Shown: piece after piece, positions 34,700 to 46,900 of the stretch | Layout of the letters: every line of letters starts with the position of its first letter | Position numbering within the stretch: the first letter of the stretch is position 1 | Source: Henricia sp. BOLD:AAB3569 | Taxonomy: Eukaryota > Echinodermata > Asteroidea > Spinulosida > Echinasteridae | Assembly (NCBI GenBank): GCA_037783545.1 | Contig: JBBELK010001246.1 | Span: forward strand, 124,001 to 188,000 | Direction: 5' to 3' | DNA: 64,000 nucleotides | The notes under the pieces: generated by a model | Seen by the model: only the letters and a program-made list of their open reading frames with translations | What the model was told of the DNA's origin: nothing | Database searches by the model: none | Translations under genes and position numbers: made by a program

Positions 34700-34955
34700 T
34701 TAGCAGTCTTGGCTCTCAATCAACCATCTGTACTAAGAGTGACACCCCATTTTAGCATATTTTGTGGCAGGTGGCTTGCTTTACGCCACCCAATGGTTTT
34801 CAGCATGGTCGGCAGGGTGCAGTTAAAGCGTTCTACAAGGCCATTTCATTTGGGATGGTAGGGCGTGGTGTGCGTTTTCCGAAGACGGGGAAGCTGGCAC
34901 AAGTTATGAATTAGGGCTTCAAAGTCCAGTCCTTTATCAGAATGATGCGATAACC
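34700..34955 (-). pseudogene. Ty3/gypsy-type integrase fragment
   Basis: Translating the minus strand from about 34944 gives HSDKGLDFEALIHNLCQL, then KTHTTPYHPK, a stop, and NGLVERFNCTLPTMLKTI. This is the catalytic-core pattern of LTR-retrotransposon integrases (HSD...TTPYHP..NG..ER.N). It is broken by the stop, and no LTRs or other pol domains are nearby. Confidence 0.8.
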
Positions 34956-34959
34956 CCTT

Positions 34960-36300
34960 TTTTGCTTAGTTATTGCAAACTGTGTACTGCGTGTAACATG
35001 GTAAAAAATCTATCGTAGCTAAAATAATTATTTGACAAACGGCGCCTCGAAACATAGTTATTTGTAATATTACCCATTGTTCAGTGTGCTAAATACGAAG
35101 AAATGCTGCGAACTAAAACAATTAACCCAGTCTTATATGAATATAATTTAATTTTGCGGTTTTTATGATGTAAGAGTACCCCCAAAAACGAGTAATGACC
35201 CATATAATGGTTTGGGCCTTTTAACGGTCACGAAAAATATTACTTATTTTATTATTTTATTGCTTAACAATGACATTTGTCATTTGAACAACTCTAGTGA
35301 TATTTTAATAGTGTGCTCTTTTTCGTAATTTTGCTGTGAATACCAAAGAAAACGGACTATTGCCAGAACACTAGAGCGTATTATCATTTCGATTATTAGC
35401 TTTAAAATATTTACGTTTAGTTTGTAATTTTCTCTTATGTACTTGTGTCTTGTTATTAATGTTCTCCATCAAAATGGAACCGTCAACCGTCCAATATATG
35501 TATATTAGTGCTAAATTTCTAAATTGTTTGTGACAATTGTTGAAACTGTTGAAACTGAACAGTGGCCGTTTTGGCTTTTTAATTATAATATATTTTAACT
35601 TGTTTTATTATAGTTGATAATTTGTATTATTTCTTCTATACGAATTGACAATTTCTGTACGACAATTACGACAATTGGCCGGCATTCCAATAATAATTTT
35701 TTGCACCATAAATTATGAATTTAAACCTCGTAGTCATGGAAAGAGGCTGAATATTTCACAATAGAGTGTCAAAGTGCGTCATCTTTTGTGTGTTGCCAAG
35801 GTTACTGGGTCTACACTAAAACCAGTGAACTGTTTCCCTGCGCTTCAGCAATGGACGTTTCGGATTACCAGCGAATGTCTGGACCCACTTACCCTGGCAA
35901 ATGACGTCACGCTTATGGAGAACCAAAGTTTGTACTTTATTATGTGTCGAACTACAAGGTGATGGTTCAATACACTAACGTCCGTAATTATTCAGATTTG
36001 TTTTGTTTTGGGTATAACATAAGCCCTGAATATGAGCAATTTACATACAGTACAGCGCTATGTTATCTATGATCTTTTTCGTATTGAGAAGGAATACCGT
36101 TCATTTTATGGGACAGCTATAACCTGTTTAACATCACTAAGCCGTATCCGAAGTAATGGAAACGTTCAGAAATAATACACGAGATCACGAGGAGTTGCCA
36201 TTGACTCGTGTCATATATAGGTTTCTGAATAGGTTGGAATGGGGCATGTGCATGTCACGTGATGGTGCAATAAAATAGTGACAATTGTGCTAATGTTAAG
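34960..36300. other. AT-rich intergenic sequence, nothing recognised
   Basis: Between the 3' ends of the two sialyltransferase genes. No domain, repeat or conserved frame seen. Confidence 0.45.
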
Positions 36301-36317
36301 TAACACAGTAATAGTGT

Positions 36318-36453
36318 TATAGACCCTTTGCACCGGCGCGCCGCGGCGGCCATGACAGGGAACAGTCACACTGACACCATGTGGCACTTTTTGCCACATC
36401 ATTTATATATGAAAACATGCCCCATGTCATGGCCGCCTGTGCAATGGGTCTAT
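36318..36453. mobile_element. Small palindromic MITE
   Basis: TATAGACCCTTTGCACCGG and GCGGCCATGACA at the left pair with TGTCATGGCCGCC and GTGCAATGGGTCTATA at the right. Confidence 0.75.
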
Positions 36454-36459
36454 AAGGCA

Positions 36460-37765
36460 CTGTATAAGGTATAAAAGCTAGGCGTGATAATTACTCCACT
36501 CGGGAGCCTGCGGAGTTTCGCAATTCAAAGCGACAAGATTTGTTGTCTTTCGCCTGACATAGCAACCATATTAACACCTGAGTACTATTTGTTTATATGT
36601 TCAGAAATTGTTGGGTTTGTAATAATTTAATTATACCAAATAAGCATAAACGTGTGCTTACGAAATGTACGCAATAATACAGGTTTTCTTGGTTGTTATA
36701 TAAAACGTAATTCGTTCTAATTCACAGGTTTGTATTTTTCGTCCAGCGGAATCAATAGATCTAAAGCATAATGACGTCAAGGTTTGTTTACGTGCGTGCT
36801 TTTCTATGGCCCCATACAGTATAATACCCTGAGACTCCGCCATAGATGTGTACGCATGTGAAGAAACCGTAACGCCATTATGTTTTAGGTTGATTAAGTG
36901 CACTTGCACTTGACTGTCATACAATTGCAGTTGTTGTCCAATAAACAAACCATAAACATACATCTTCGGCGAAAATTGTCTTATGTTGTGTCTTCTCCCT
37001 GCGCGAACGTCTACAGCTGAATGCTACGACAGCACAACTAGGACGATCGAATTGCTCAACCAGGCCATTTGCCATATGGTTCCAAATAGTCGACTAGACT
37101 CCACAAGTCATCGTTAACTAGACTGCATGCGTTAAAATGGACGAATTACGGTGATAACTACATTTGTAATTGTTCAAAAGTGCTCAGAATTTAATCTCGT
37201 AAAAATGTTCATAGGAAGCAGAATAGAAAATCAGAAATCGCTTGTAAAAAGTATTGATAAAGTTATATTTGGAATTTAAGTCGTCTCCTCCTGGTGTACT
37301 AATGAAATTCCAAAGAAAATCACAGTCACTGTTCGTATAACCTTGAATCTGAAATATTGTACAACTTTCAAGTATTGTACAAGTTATTAAAGTTTCGAAT
37401 TGTTAGTTACCTATGTTTTAATAAATACAGATATTTGTTACGAAATGGACCAATTCCCTGTATTAATGTTCAGTTATTTTGTCGACTGTTCGTGTTTTAC
37501 GAATTATTGAGTATAAAGTTCACTAAAACTGGTATTAACCAAAACAAACCGGAAGACCACGCGCATGCGTACTTCGTAACTACAAAATCGCTTATTCCCT
37601 GCCAAAGAAAGACGAGCCATGATTGGCTAGAATGCAGAATGCATTTACACCATTTTCATTTGAACACAAATCCCGCTAAAATCCGCGGCAGAACTTAGGG
37701 TACGCAATCTGACTGGTCAATGACGACAGTCTTGTACACGTGGCTATTGCACACACTGCGAAGAA
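36460..37765. other. Intergenic sequence and 3' flank of the minus gene
   Basis: No coding domain seen. No convincing minus-strand AATAAA was found close to the stop at 37769. Confidence 0.4.
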
Positions 37766-37768
37766 ACT

Positions 37769-37936
37769 TCACTCCCTGGTATAGAGGTTGATGACCCCAA
37801 GGTCATTGAGTTTGAACCACAGCGCCCTCTCGGCTTCGCTGTCGTGGTTGGCATACGATACGTGTTTCCTGAAAGTCGTGTCGTAATAGTATTCAGAGAA
37901 TATTTGGTAACTCCCAGCAAATCCGTAGACGTCTAC
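37769..37936 (-). CDS. ST6GALNAC-like: Exon 10 (motifs III and VS, stop) of minus-strand sialyltransferase
   Basis: 168 nt including TGA. Begins [10 protein letters not shown], contains SEYYYDTTFRKH (motif III, with Tyr where the plus paralogue has His) and YANHDSEAERALW (motif VS, HxxxxE), and ends VINLYTRE. Same length as the plus-strand terminal exon. Acceptor CGTTAACAG. Confidence 0.97.
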   Translation of the reverse strand, partial: VDVYGFAGSYQIFSEYYYDTTFRKHVSYANHDSEAERALWFKLNDLGVINLYTRE

Positions 37937-40900
37937 CTGTTAACGAAAGAATGTATGAAATGCTCCTTATGATACACTCTCCCAAAAACGAAACGCATTT
38001 TTTAAAATGTCAATTCTTAATCAAAACAGAAGTTTGTTGAATACAGTGAACATGCGGATAGCAAGGCACTGATCGACAAATCACTTTGGAATCGCTTTCA
38101 AGACTTACACTTCAGTGATTTCGTCCGGGCTTAAGTTGAACTGTTTGAACAAAGTGATTGCCATAAAGTACAGTTAGATTTCATGTTTCTGAGAGAATGC
38201 TATAACTAATATAAGTGATCTCAGAAAAAACGATTTTTGTTTCTTTGGAGGGGGGAGGGGGTTCCAACCTGATTAAACGTGCGTGGGACGAGCTGAATTC
38301 TAGAGCCGCGCGTTATTCGTGAGCACTTCAGGAAGAGTGGCACATCCTGCCTCAGCGGCTCTTACGGAGGCTGGTGCGGACAGCCTTCCCACAAGAGGTG
38401 TTTATACACGTTATCATGACCGACAGACTACGATACATCTATCAGCCTTCTCGATCTTTTAGTCAGAGTTGTTCGGGATATAAATAAATGTACACTTCAT
38501 TATCCAATAATATGTTTATTCAAAGAAAGAGGTGGCAACAGCGAGTTGGCGTATGCGCGAGTGTAACTTCGGAAAGACTTATTGATAGCATATTAAACTT
38601 GAAACTAAAATTGTTGACCCAAAAAACCGACCTTGTCACATGTGTGCAATGCGAGCAGGAGCATGATGGCACCAGTGGAGGGTCTGTGGACTTGGTGATT
38701 TTGCCTAGATGAGTTGACCCATCTATCAATGGATTTAAAAATATTAATGTCGGGATTAAAACCCTAAACCTCTGATACTCCATGCAAATGTTATACCAAC
38801 TGAGCTGATATATATAAAGAACAGTGGTACATGTATATTGCTACATGTAATTTGCCTACAAACACAACGTTTCTTTGCGCAACTGAGCAAAGTTGGCATT
38901 TGGTATAATGGCCTTAAATATTGGTAATTAACTGTTACAAATAGTTTTATCCCCATGTGTGATTGAAGATATTCATGATAAAAACCAACCTGGATTATAA
39001 AGGGTTAACAGTCATTTCGCCCCAAAACTTCTTCGCCCTGAACCACGGCCTGTGCACGAGGTTGTTTTTGGCTTTTGGGCGAAGTAGTGATTGGACGAAG
39101 TGGTTTGGGGGCGAATTGGCACGCACTTGGGCGAAGTGCTTCAGGACGAAGTGGTCCAGCAGCCGATTTCACGAAACTTTACGCAATTGCGCAAGTCCAC
39201 TTACGCCATAAATTATTGCGCAAGTAATGGCGTAAGTGGACTTGCGCAATTGCGTAAAGTTTCGTGAAATCGGCTGCTGGGCGAAATGGTTTTGAGGCGA
39301 ATTGAATTTACGTCTCTCATTTCAAGACTATAACACTTCAGACAAAACCATTTGAGGGAAAGTTTTCAACCGTCATCATGTTTATATTGTGTATATGTTA
39401 TGTGTAAATCTGTGAACATTCCTGATTCTTCGACATACCAATCATGTGTACTGCCTTTAAGGGGCCATCCAAAGTTGTAAACATTTTCACAGTTCTACAG
39501 AGAGCAGAAGCCCTCTCACTCCCCATAGTATTGGCATTTGTCTGTCTCTACCATGAAATGTCGACATTTTACAGTGCATTTAAAGTCCTACGCGGCCTTC
39601 GATCCCGCCCCCGCCCCCTCCCCCCCCCTTCCTACTCTTTGTATAATCGTGAAAATGTTGACAACTTTTGACGGCCCCTAATTTCTAACGATGTTCGTCT
39701 TTTCTTCCTAAAAACTGCCAAATTACCACATTTAATCAGTGCGTCCTTTTGTTGTATCTTCGGCTACACATCAGTGAACAGGTTCAAGCCAGTTGGTGTT
39801 AATTCCATGGCCTGATATTAAAATGAACATGACTTCTTGAATATGTTAGTGCTTAATACCCCAGTCACAATTAGCTTGCGGTGGGTTTGCGAGTAGTTTG
39901 CGACGGATTTTGGGGCATTTTCGGCCGGCGCCCCACGGGACTCCTTGCGGCTGCCGGGTCATTTTTGGGCATCGGGCGGGCATCGAGTTACTTTTAAATC
40001 GGATTGTAAACCTGGTGCGGCGTTTCGCATCGCAAACTGATCGCCAATAAATCGGTCGATGCCTGGCCGATGTCCGGCAGGGCGTCGCACACATCGGGCG
40101 GGCGCCGGGCCAAATTTTGGACAACCCAGACACTAATCCATATCGGCCAGGCGCCGCCCAGACGGCGCTCAGACGCCGGCCGGGCCACGTCCGGCGTCCG
40201 GCCGACTTGGCGGCGACCGGCCGGAAATCGGTCAGACATCGGCCTGGGCATCGCAGGGACATAGGCAGGACATCGGACGAGTGCCTGCCGGACACCGCGC
40301 CGATAAACGGGCCAAAAATTCAACCCCATTCCGTCATGGCATCGTGCGGGGCACTTTTAATTGTGACTGTGACCGCCCTATCGCGCGATCTTTCGCCGAC
40401 CTCTACACGCCGGCCGATGCCTAGAAATCGCACACGCCGCCCGGCCTCCGCTTTAATTGTGACTTAGGCTTTAGGTGTCTATAATACCCCAGTCACAATT
40501 AGTTTGCGATGGGTTTGCGACGGATTTCTAGGCATTTTCGGCCGGGGCCCCACGGGACTCCTTGTGGCTGCCGGGTCATTTTTGGGCATCGGGCGGGTAT
40601 CGAATTACTTTTAACTCGGACTTAAAACCTGGTGCGGCGTTTCGCATCGCAAACTGATTGCCAATAAATCGGTCGATGCCTGGCCGATGTCCGTCAGGGC
40701 ACCGCACACATCGGGCGGGATCCGGGCCAAATTTTTGACAACCCAGACAATCCATATATCGGCCATGCAGGCGCCGCCCAGGCGCCGTCCAGGCGCCGCT
40801 CAGACGCCGCTCAGACACCGGCCGGGCCCTGCCCGGCGCCCGGCCGGAAATCGGCCAGATATCGGCTGGGGTATCGCAGTGACATAGGCAGGGCATCGGC

Positions 40901-43900
40901 AGGACATCGAACGACTGCCTGCCGGACACCGGCCGATAAACGGGCAAAGAAATCGACCCCATTCCGTCATGGCAGCGTGCAGGGCACTTTTAATTGTGAC
41001 TGTGACCGCCCAATCTTTCGCCGACCTCTACACGCCGGCCGATGCCTATCAATCGCACACGCCGCCCGGCCTCCTCTTTAATTGTGACTTAGGTATAAGA
41101 GCAGTTTTTTGTAACTCTAAATCCCTATTTCGGAAAATGAACAGTAGCCGATTATGTGAATTATGTTTGAACATACCTGTACTTCAGGTATCTCTCGAAA
41201 TCTGGGTGAACCAGTTTTATATCTTGTGCTGTAAGATTCCTCGGGAAATGCGGCGCGCTCCTGAAAAAGTACGGAATATAAATATAATTGGTACGAGGCA
41301 TCCGTGATCTTTACGCGTAACTCAGCACTCAGCAGTGAAGCATTATGGCGGTGCACATTGACGAAACGGATAGTGTTTCATTATATTAATATAAAACAAA
41401 GTGGGAAAAGGGGGATAATATGGGCTGGGGTGTTCTGGAAGCAACTGGCGGATGTACATCAGCATATGGCAATTCGACAACTGCAGGAGCTACGCTTCGG
41501 TCATACCGGCAATATGATGCTTTGCCTATATAATGCTTCCCCTATATAATGCTTCCCTGGTACGGTCCATATGATCGGTTACATTCAACTTAAAGTCACA
41601 GGCTCGTCAGCAATGCGCGCGCGCCCAATTCGTGCCAGGAAATACGCAGCTACATGACTTTGCTATGGAGCTGCGTATTTCGTGGCACGAATTGGGCGCG
41701 CGCGCATTGCTGACGAGCATGTGCCTTTAACACGTGTACTCTGGTTAAAGTCTTGATACGGCATTGTCTAGGCTGGAGTATGGCGGCGGACGGTGTCTTC
41801 AATTAGGGCTCGTCCATTATTATGTCAGTGGTCCATCCATCGTACAGGGGAAGACCGGTTGCTTACCTTTCGTCCTCCGGATTACGAGGGGCTGGCTTTC
41901 CCCGCAGCACAGCTTCCAAGTATAGGTAGGCCCACTCCGTCTTCGGGAAAAATACGTAGCGAATACCCTGATTATAAAAACGTTGGAATGAACGGTATTG
42001 TTTGGTGAGATATTGATCTGAATCGGCGACGAGTTTTTGACTAGAGTGTTCCTCGGCTCTTTTTGAGTGTTCTGTACCACTGGCCTTTATACAATAGACG
42101 GGCTTTACCACTGTACACGGCTATCCGAGAATTTAAGAAAGGCGTCGGCCATGTTACACCAGGCAAACAAACTTTTTCTAGACTGCTTTCCGGTCCACGA
42201 GATCGCTTGTATTCCACTTAACACAAACTCCAAAGCATCAAACCAGTTTAGGGAAGGCATTGTCTTTCCTGGAGTAAAATGGCGGATAGTTGTTTCACTT
42301 AGGGAGTCAATTACTCAGTTCATTGTATATACAGTTGAAGTCAGTAGTATAAATACATGTACACCACTACCATCATCACCCAAAATGGTAAACAGGACTA
42401 CCCGAACCATTGCAAGGTGTACAAGCTATGTTTTTAAGTACTGCATGCACGTGAAGAATTCCAAAAAATCAAGACTTTAGTAAAGACTGTTACAAAAATG
42501 GTGTAAGCACACCAGTTTTAACACTTGGTTGCATACAGTTGCATTTATACTTCTGACTTCAACTGTATAGGTTATAGTGTTTCGTACCGGTTGATATGGC
42601 GGGGCCGTCAAGCCGTACTGCCGGCCACTCCTAAGTGAGTTGGACAATGAGCGAAATGCAGCACAGTAGAACGATGTCTTGCTGCCAACATGATCTTCAT
42701 GTCCCTTTGTTAAAGCCACGTTCACCCTTCAATCAACAGGTATTAATATGCAGTTATATATCGTTAGATTGCCTGACGATGTGTTACGATGGATTTCATG
42801 CCTTCCATTTTATATTGAAACATTTAAAGAAAAAAACAATGGCTTCCAAGCAAACACTCTTGGAAGAATTAGCCTTTTGCGTATAACCCTTACACTATGG
42901 ATGACGCCCCAATTTTTAAACTTTCAAATATTAAAGAGGAAGAATCCCCCTTGACGAAAATCCAGCATTTAGGCTTTTTTCGATAGTCCAAACATCCCTC
43001 TTGCCGACGTGGATTTTTATTATTTTTTAATTGTCGGTTTTAAGTGGATAAATTGCAAGCACAAGTCGCTTTTCGAAAATGAGATTTTCGCGATTTCTGA
43101 AACGCTCATTAAGTATTCATGATATGCGCGTGGCCCCGTGACGCAATCCTGAGAAAGAGAAGTCAACACGATTGTTAGCTCCATACGTTTACACGCAAAA
43201 AACTTGGAAAACCGTCTCTGTTAGATGGTGTTTTTTTTGAAGAATTTTGTTGGTCCAAAAAGCCAGAGATATGCCCAGTAGCTGCGTGGTTGTATGTTTT
43301 ACCAGACACTATGAAAAAAAAGAGCAGAAAGATTTTCCTTTCTATTACCAAGAGAGAGAAAAATGAGTCGCTCATTCTATAACTTGTACGGCCGATGTTC
43401 AAACACGTGGGAACTACGCCCGCAGGGGACCGTATACCATGCTGTACACAGACCGCCTAGAATGCCGTTCGTTCCGTGACAAAACCACCCGTCGCAATGC
43501 CTCAGTATTTACTCCAAAAGAGCTTAATTGTGAGCCACAATTTCATAGTTTTTTCACAAAACAGGTAATAGTAGATTGTTGTCATATTACATGAAGTGTT
43601 TTTCACGTTTGTATTTTGAATTACAAGGACAAAACAGGCATGATAAACATTTACTTCGTGTATTTTCCATTCAATACTGCACAGACCGTTTTGTATGTTT
43701 CTCATGATGACGTCAAAACCCTGTTGATAAACAAGCCAAGTGACCTCGAGCGTTTCAGAATTTCGGGTGAAGAGGGTCGGAACTGCTTTACGTTTTTAGC
43801 AAAAGCCTGTCGATTTTTTTGGTGAAAAACAAGTTGTGATGGTGTTGTAGACACATACACCTCCATGATAAACAGAAAAACTAAACAAATGTGGAAGGGG

Positions 43901-46900
43901 GGATTCTAGCTGTTTAAGGTGCAGTTTAGAAATCCATACTGCAGTTGTTGCTACGTGGTGCATGCTACAGCCTAGCAACCAACAGTCTGGTCGCGTTATG
44001 CCATTCTTTCCTACGGTAAACATGGTATTGATTATGTACTTGTGCATCCAGTCACATTTTACATAGCAACAGAAATTTCGTCTGGACATCTGGACACAAC
44101 TGTGTGCATGTGAAAGGAGGAGAATCAGTACGTCAGACGCTATTCACGTGAAACACGAAAAAGGCTAATTTGGCCTGTTTATATTTCAGTATGAAGTCAG
44201 GGGTGACGTGTAAATACTCACCTAAACACGAAATCGTGTGAATCAATCTCTTTTCCCATCTTAGATCCGTTTAGTATACCGCCATTACCGATGACAGCAC
44301 AGGTGGTACATCCTACCTGCCCAGGCGACCGGTCCGTGTCAAACATGTAACCATTGCTTGGGGTGTTCAGGAGACCGAGAGCCGAGGATATCACTGAGGA
44401 ACAAATATACATAAAATTAGTCATTATGTGCGGTTATACTGAGCCAATGTGAAGTCAAAAGCTGTTGGCGGCATTTCCGGCAACCAAGGCCCCTTTATGC
44501 CATCAATTATACGGCATTAGCTTTAACTATACTTTATTATCAACTTGAGATGACGAAAAAGGAGATGCAGTTTTAGAAGCGGAAGGAAACCCCAGAGAAA
44601 TCTTTGGGGATAACCCATGTGGCCAAACAGAGACTGCTAACCCAATCCACATACATATCCAGGAATCCAACCCTCGCGTCAAAAGCTTTCATAGTACCCA
44701 TGAGTTACGTCCGTCACATTTAAGGAAATTCTGCCATTAAACCCTTGGGTAATAATAAAACGCTTTCTAAAATTCATGGCAATGGGGTTTTAATATTGTG
44801 ACGATATTCTTTGATTTGTCACTTTACCGTACCGTGTTTGTAAGAGCCCAAACGCCAATAAATGGAAAAGACACCTCAAATTCTACCGATTCAATAAATT
44901 AAATAAAGAAAATGTTGTCTGAACTTGTCACAAACAAATACAAATTTTGACTTTAGTTTCCGGTTTGCAAGTACCACTTACGAATTACAGGCTAAACAAT
45001 TATTGGGTTTGAACATCAACTTGAACGTTTACATCTGCTGATAGATAAAACCTCCAACAAAAACCTAAACAAATTGCACACGGCCAGGACAGAAAATCGA
45101 AAAGACCGTCTGAAGCCGAATCAAGTGATTTTAAAAACAGCCTAAACACAAGCGCCAAAATATTCACGCCACTTGTGGACTACCAGCGATACGATGCGTG
45201 GTTTTTATATTACGTCCAGGGTTACAATTTTATCTCAGAGACGGATATAAAAGGTAATATTTATAATTTCATGTACTTCATGTACGATTTCTGACACAAT
45301 GTCGAAACTAATACAGAACCAAGAAAGCCAAGATCCAGCAAGAACTGCCGATGTCACCACCGAGCTCAACGTCATCTATATCAAGCCTACCCTGTGGTCA
45401 GCATAGCCCGGACGACCTACTAGACGAGGACTCCCTCCAACTAACCGTTGAAAACCTACCAGGCTCATCAACCTCAAACACAGCACCACGACACCGTCTC
45501 CCTATTGAGAAGTTCACGTTAGTGAGAAAATTGCCGGAAAACGCCAAATACGACACTTCTCAAAGGGAGAATCAAATGGGAAGGCACCACACTACCTGAC
45601 GATTTCAAGCCACCAAAAATCCCAAAACCCCTCGAATTATCACAAACGTACACAGAACGTTTTGAGAAACTACAGAGGAAAGTTTCACTTCGGTTGGCAG
45701 AACTAACGCTCAACGAATACCGGAAACAACTGGAAACAATCGATGAGCAACTCACCACTATGCACCAATTAGCTCAAGAAACCATATCCAGTTTCCAAAA
45801 CCCAGACCACAACACGGCACAACAGCTGTGTACACATACTTCATCAGTGGACCAACCAAAAGCACAAAAAGGAAACTTAGTGATCGACAACCACTAAAAC
45901 AAACAAACGGTCCTTTTCAGGACTACCAAAATATCGGAAAAGAGAAATTTCTGTATGCCAAAACGTCTACTAATCTATAACGTTATATTAAAACTACCCC
46001 CAACAAATATAACGCCACCCAAATAGAACAAAAGTCATGGCCAGAAGAAAAATCGATAAAAAAACATAAGAGATCACTAAGCCAATCCAAATCCAACAGG
46101 TGTACATACGGATGCATATCCCAACGAAAAAACGCCCGAGGGATACACAAACAAACCTTAGCAGAAAATTGCGAACAATTCATAACCAACCTGTCCAAAA
46201 CCAAACTTTCAGAAACTTAAAAAAATTAATTGGGCAAAGGATTGAATTTCGTCCCAACACCTGCTAAACCAACATGAAAATCCTTACTGAGCGACCTAAA
46301 AACCTTCCGCTCAAGGAACCCAAAGCGAGTCACCCGGATTCTCCCGAATCCCACCCGCAGCTGATGAAGGGCAAACGGTAGCCTAGAAAGCTAGCTCCTG
46401 CTAGAACAAAAAGAACTGAAAAACGTTCTTTTGCTCGCAAAAACCACTTAAATCCAATCCCAAATTACCAATGCAAACTAAACCCAGCAAAACGGTACAA
46501 CGGGACACAAACGTTTGGAAATAAAATCCGATTTTATTTTCAAACAATCAAAAACAAGCCTGTGTCACTGAATGGGTAAGAGCCTTCACTCCCCCCTTAC
46601 ATATCAATTAACTTTTTCCCACAAGTAATAAATGTGATTTTAAGATTGTTTAAAGTAGACCCCAAATCCTTTGGTGAAAATGCTTATTATGACGTGGAGC
46701 CAAAATGGTAACGACAAAACGGTCGCTGCACCTGCTTTAGCTCCTATTCGAAGTTCCCGGAAGTCGATGAATCTCGCAGCGTACCGGATGTTGTCGAGGT
46801 CAACTGACACGGTCTATTTCAGTGATACATGACATGTATCCACACTCTTACCATTAGCCCTGGCAACCTGCCAGCCGTAGATGCCGTGGTATTGCGACAG

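Noticed and set aside
39846..40962. Arg/Pro-rich frames of up to 149 codons
   Set aside because: Lie inside the GC-rich MITE copies, overlap on both strands and differ between the two copies.
16640..44170. Homologous intron sequence inherited by both sialyltransferase genes
   Set aside because: The shared segments lie in opposite orientation relative to the two genes, which fits dispersed repeats.
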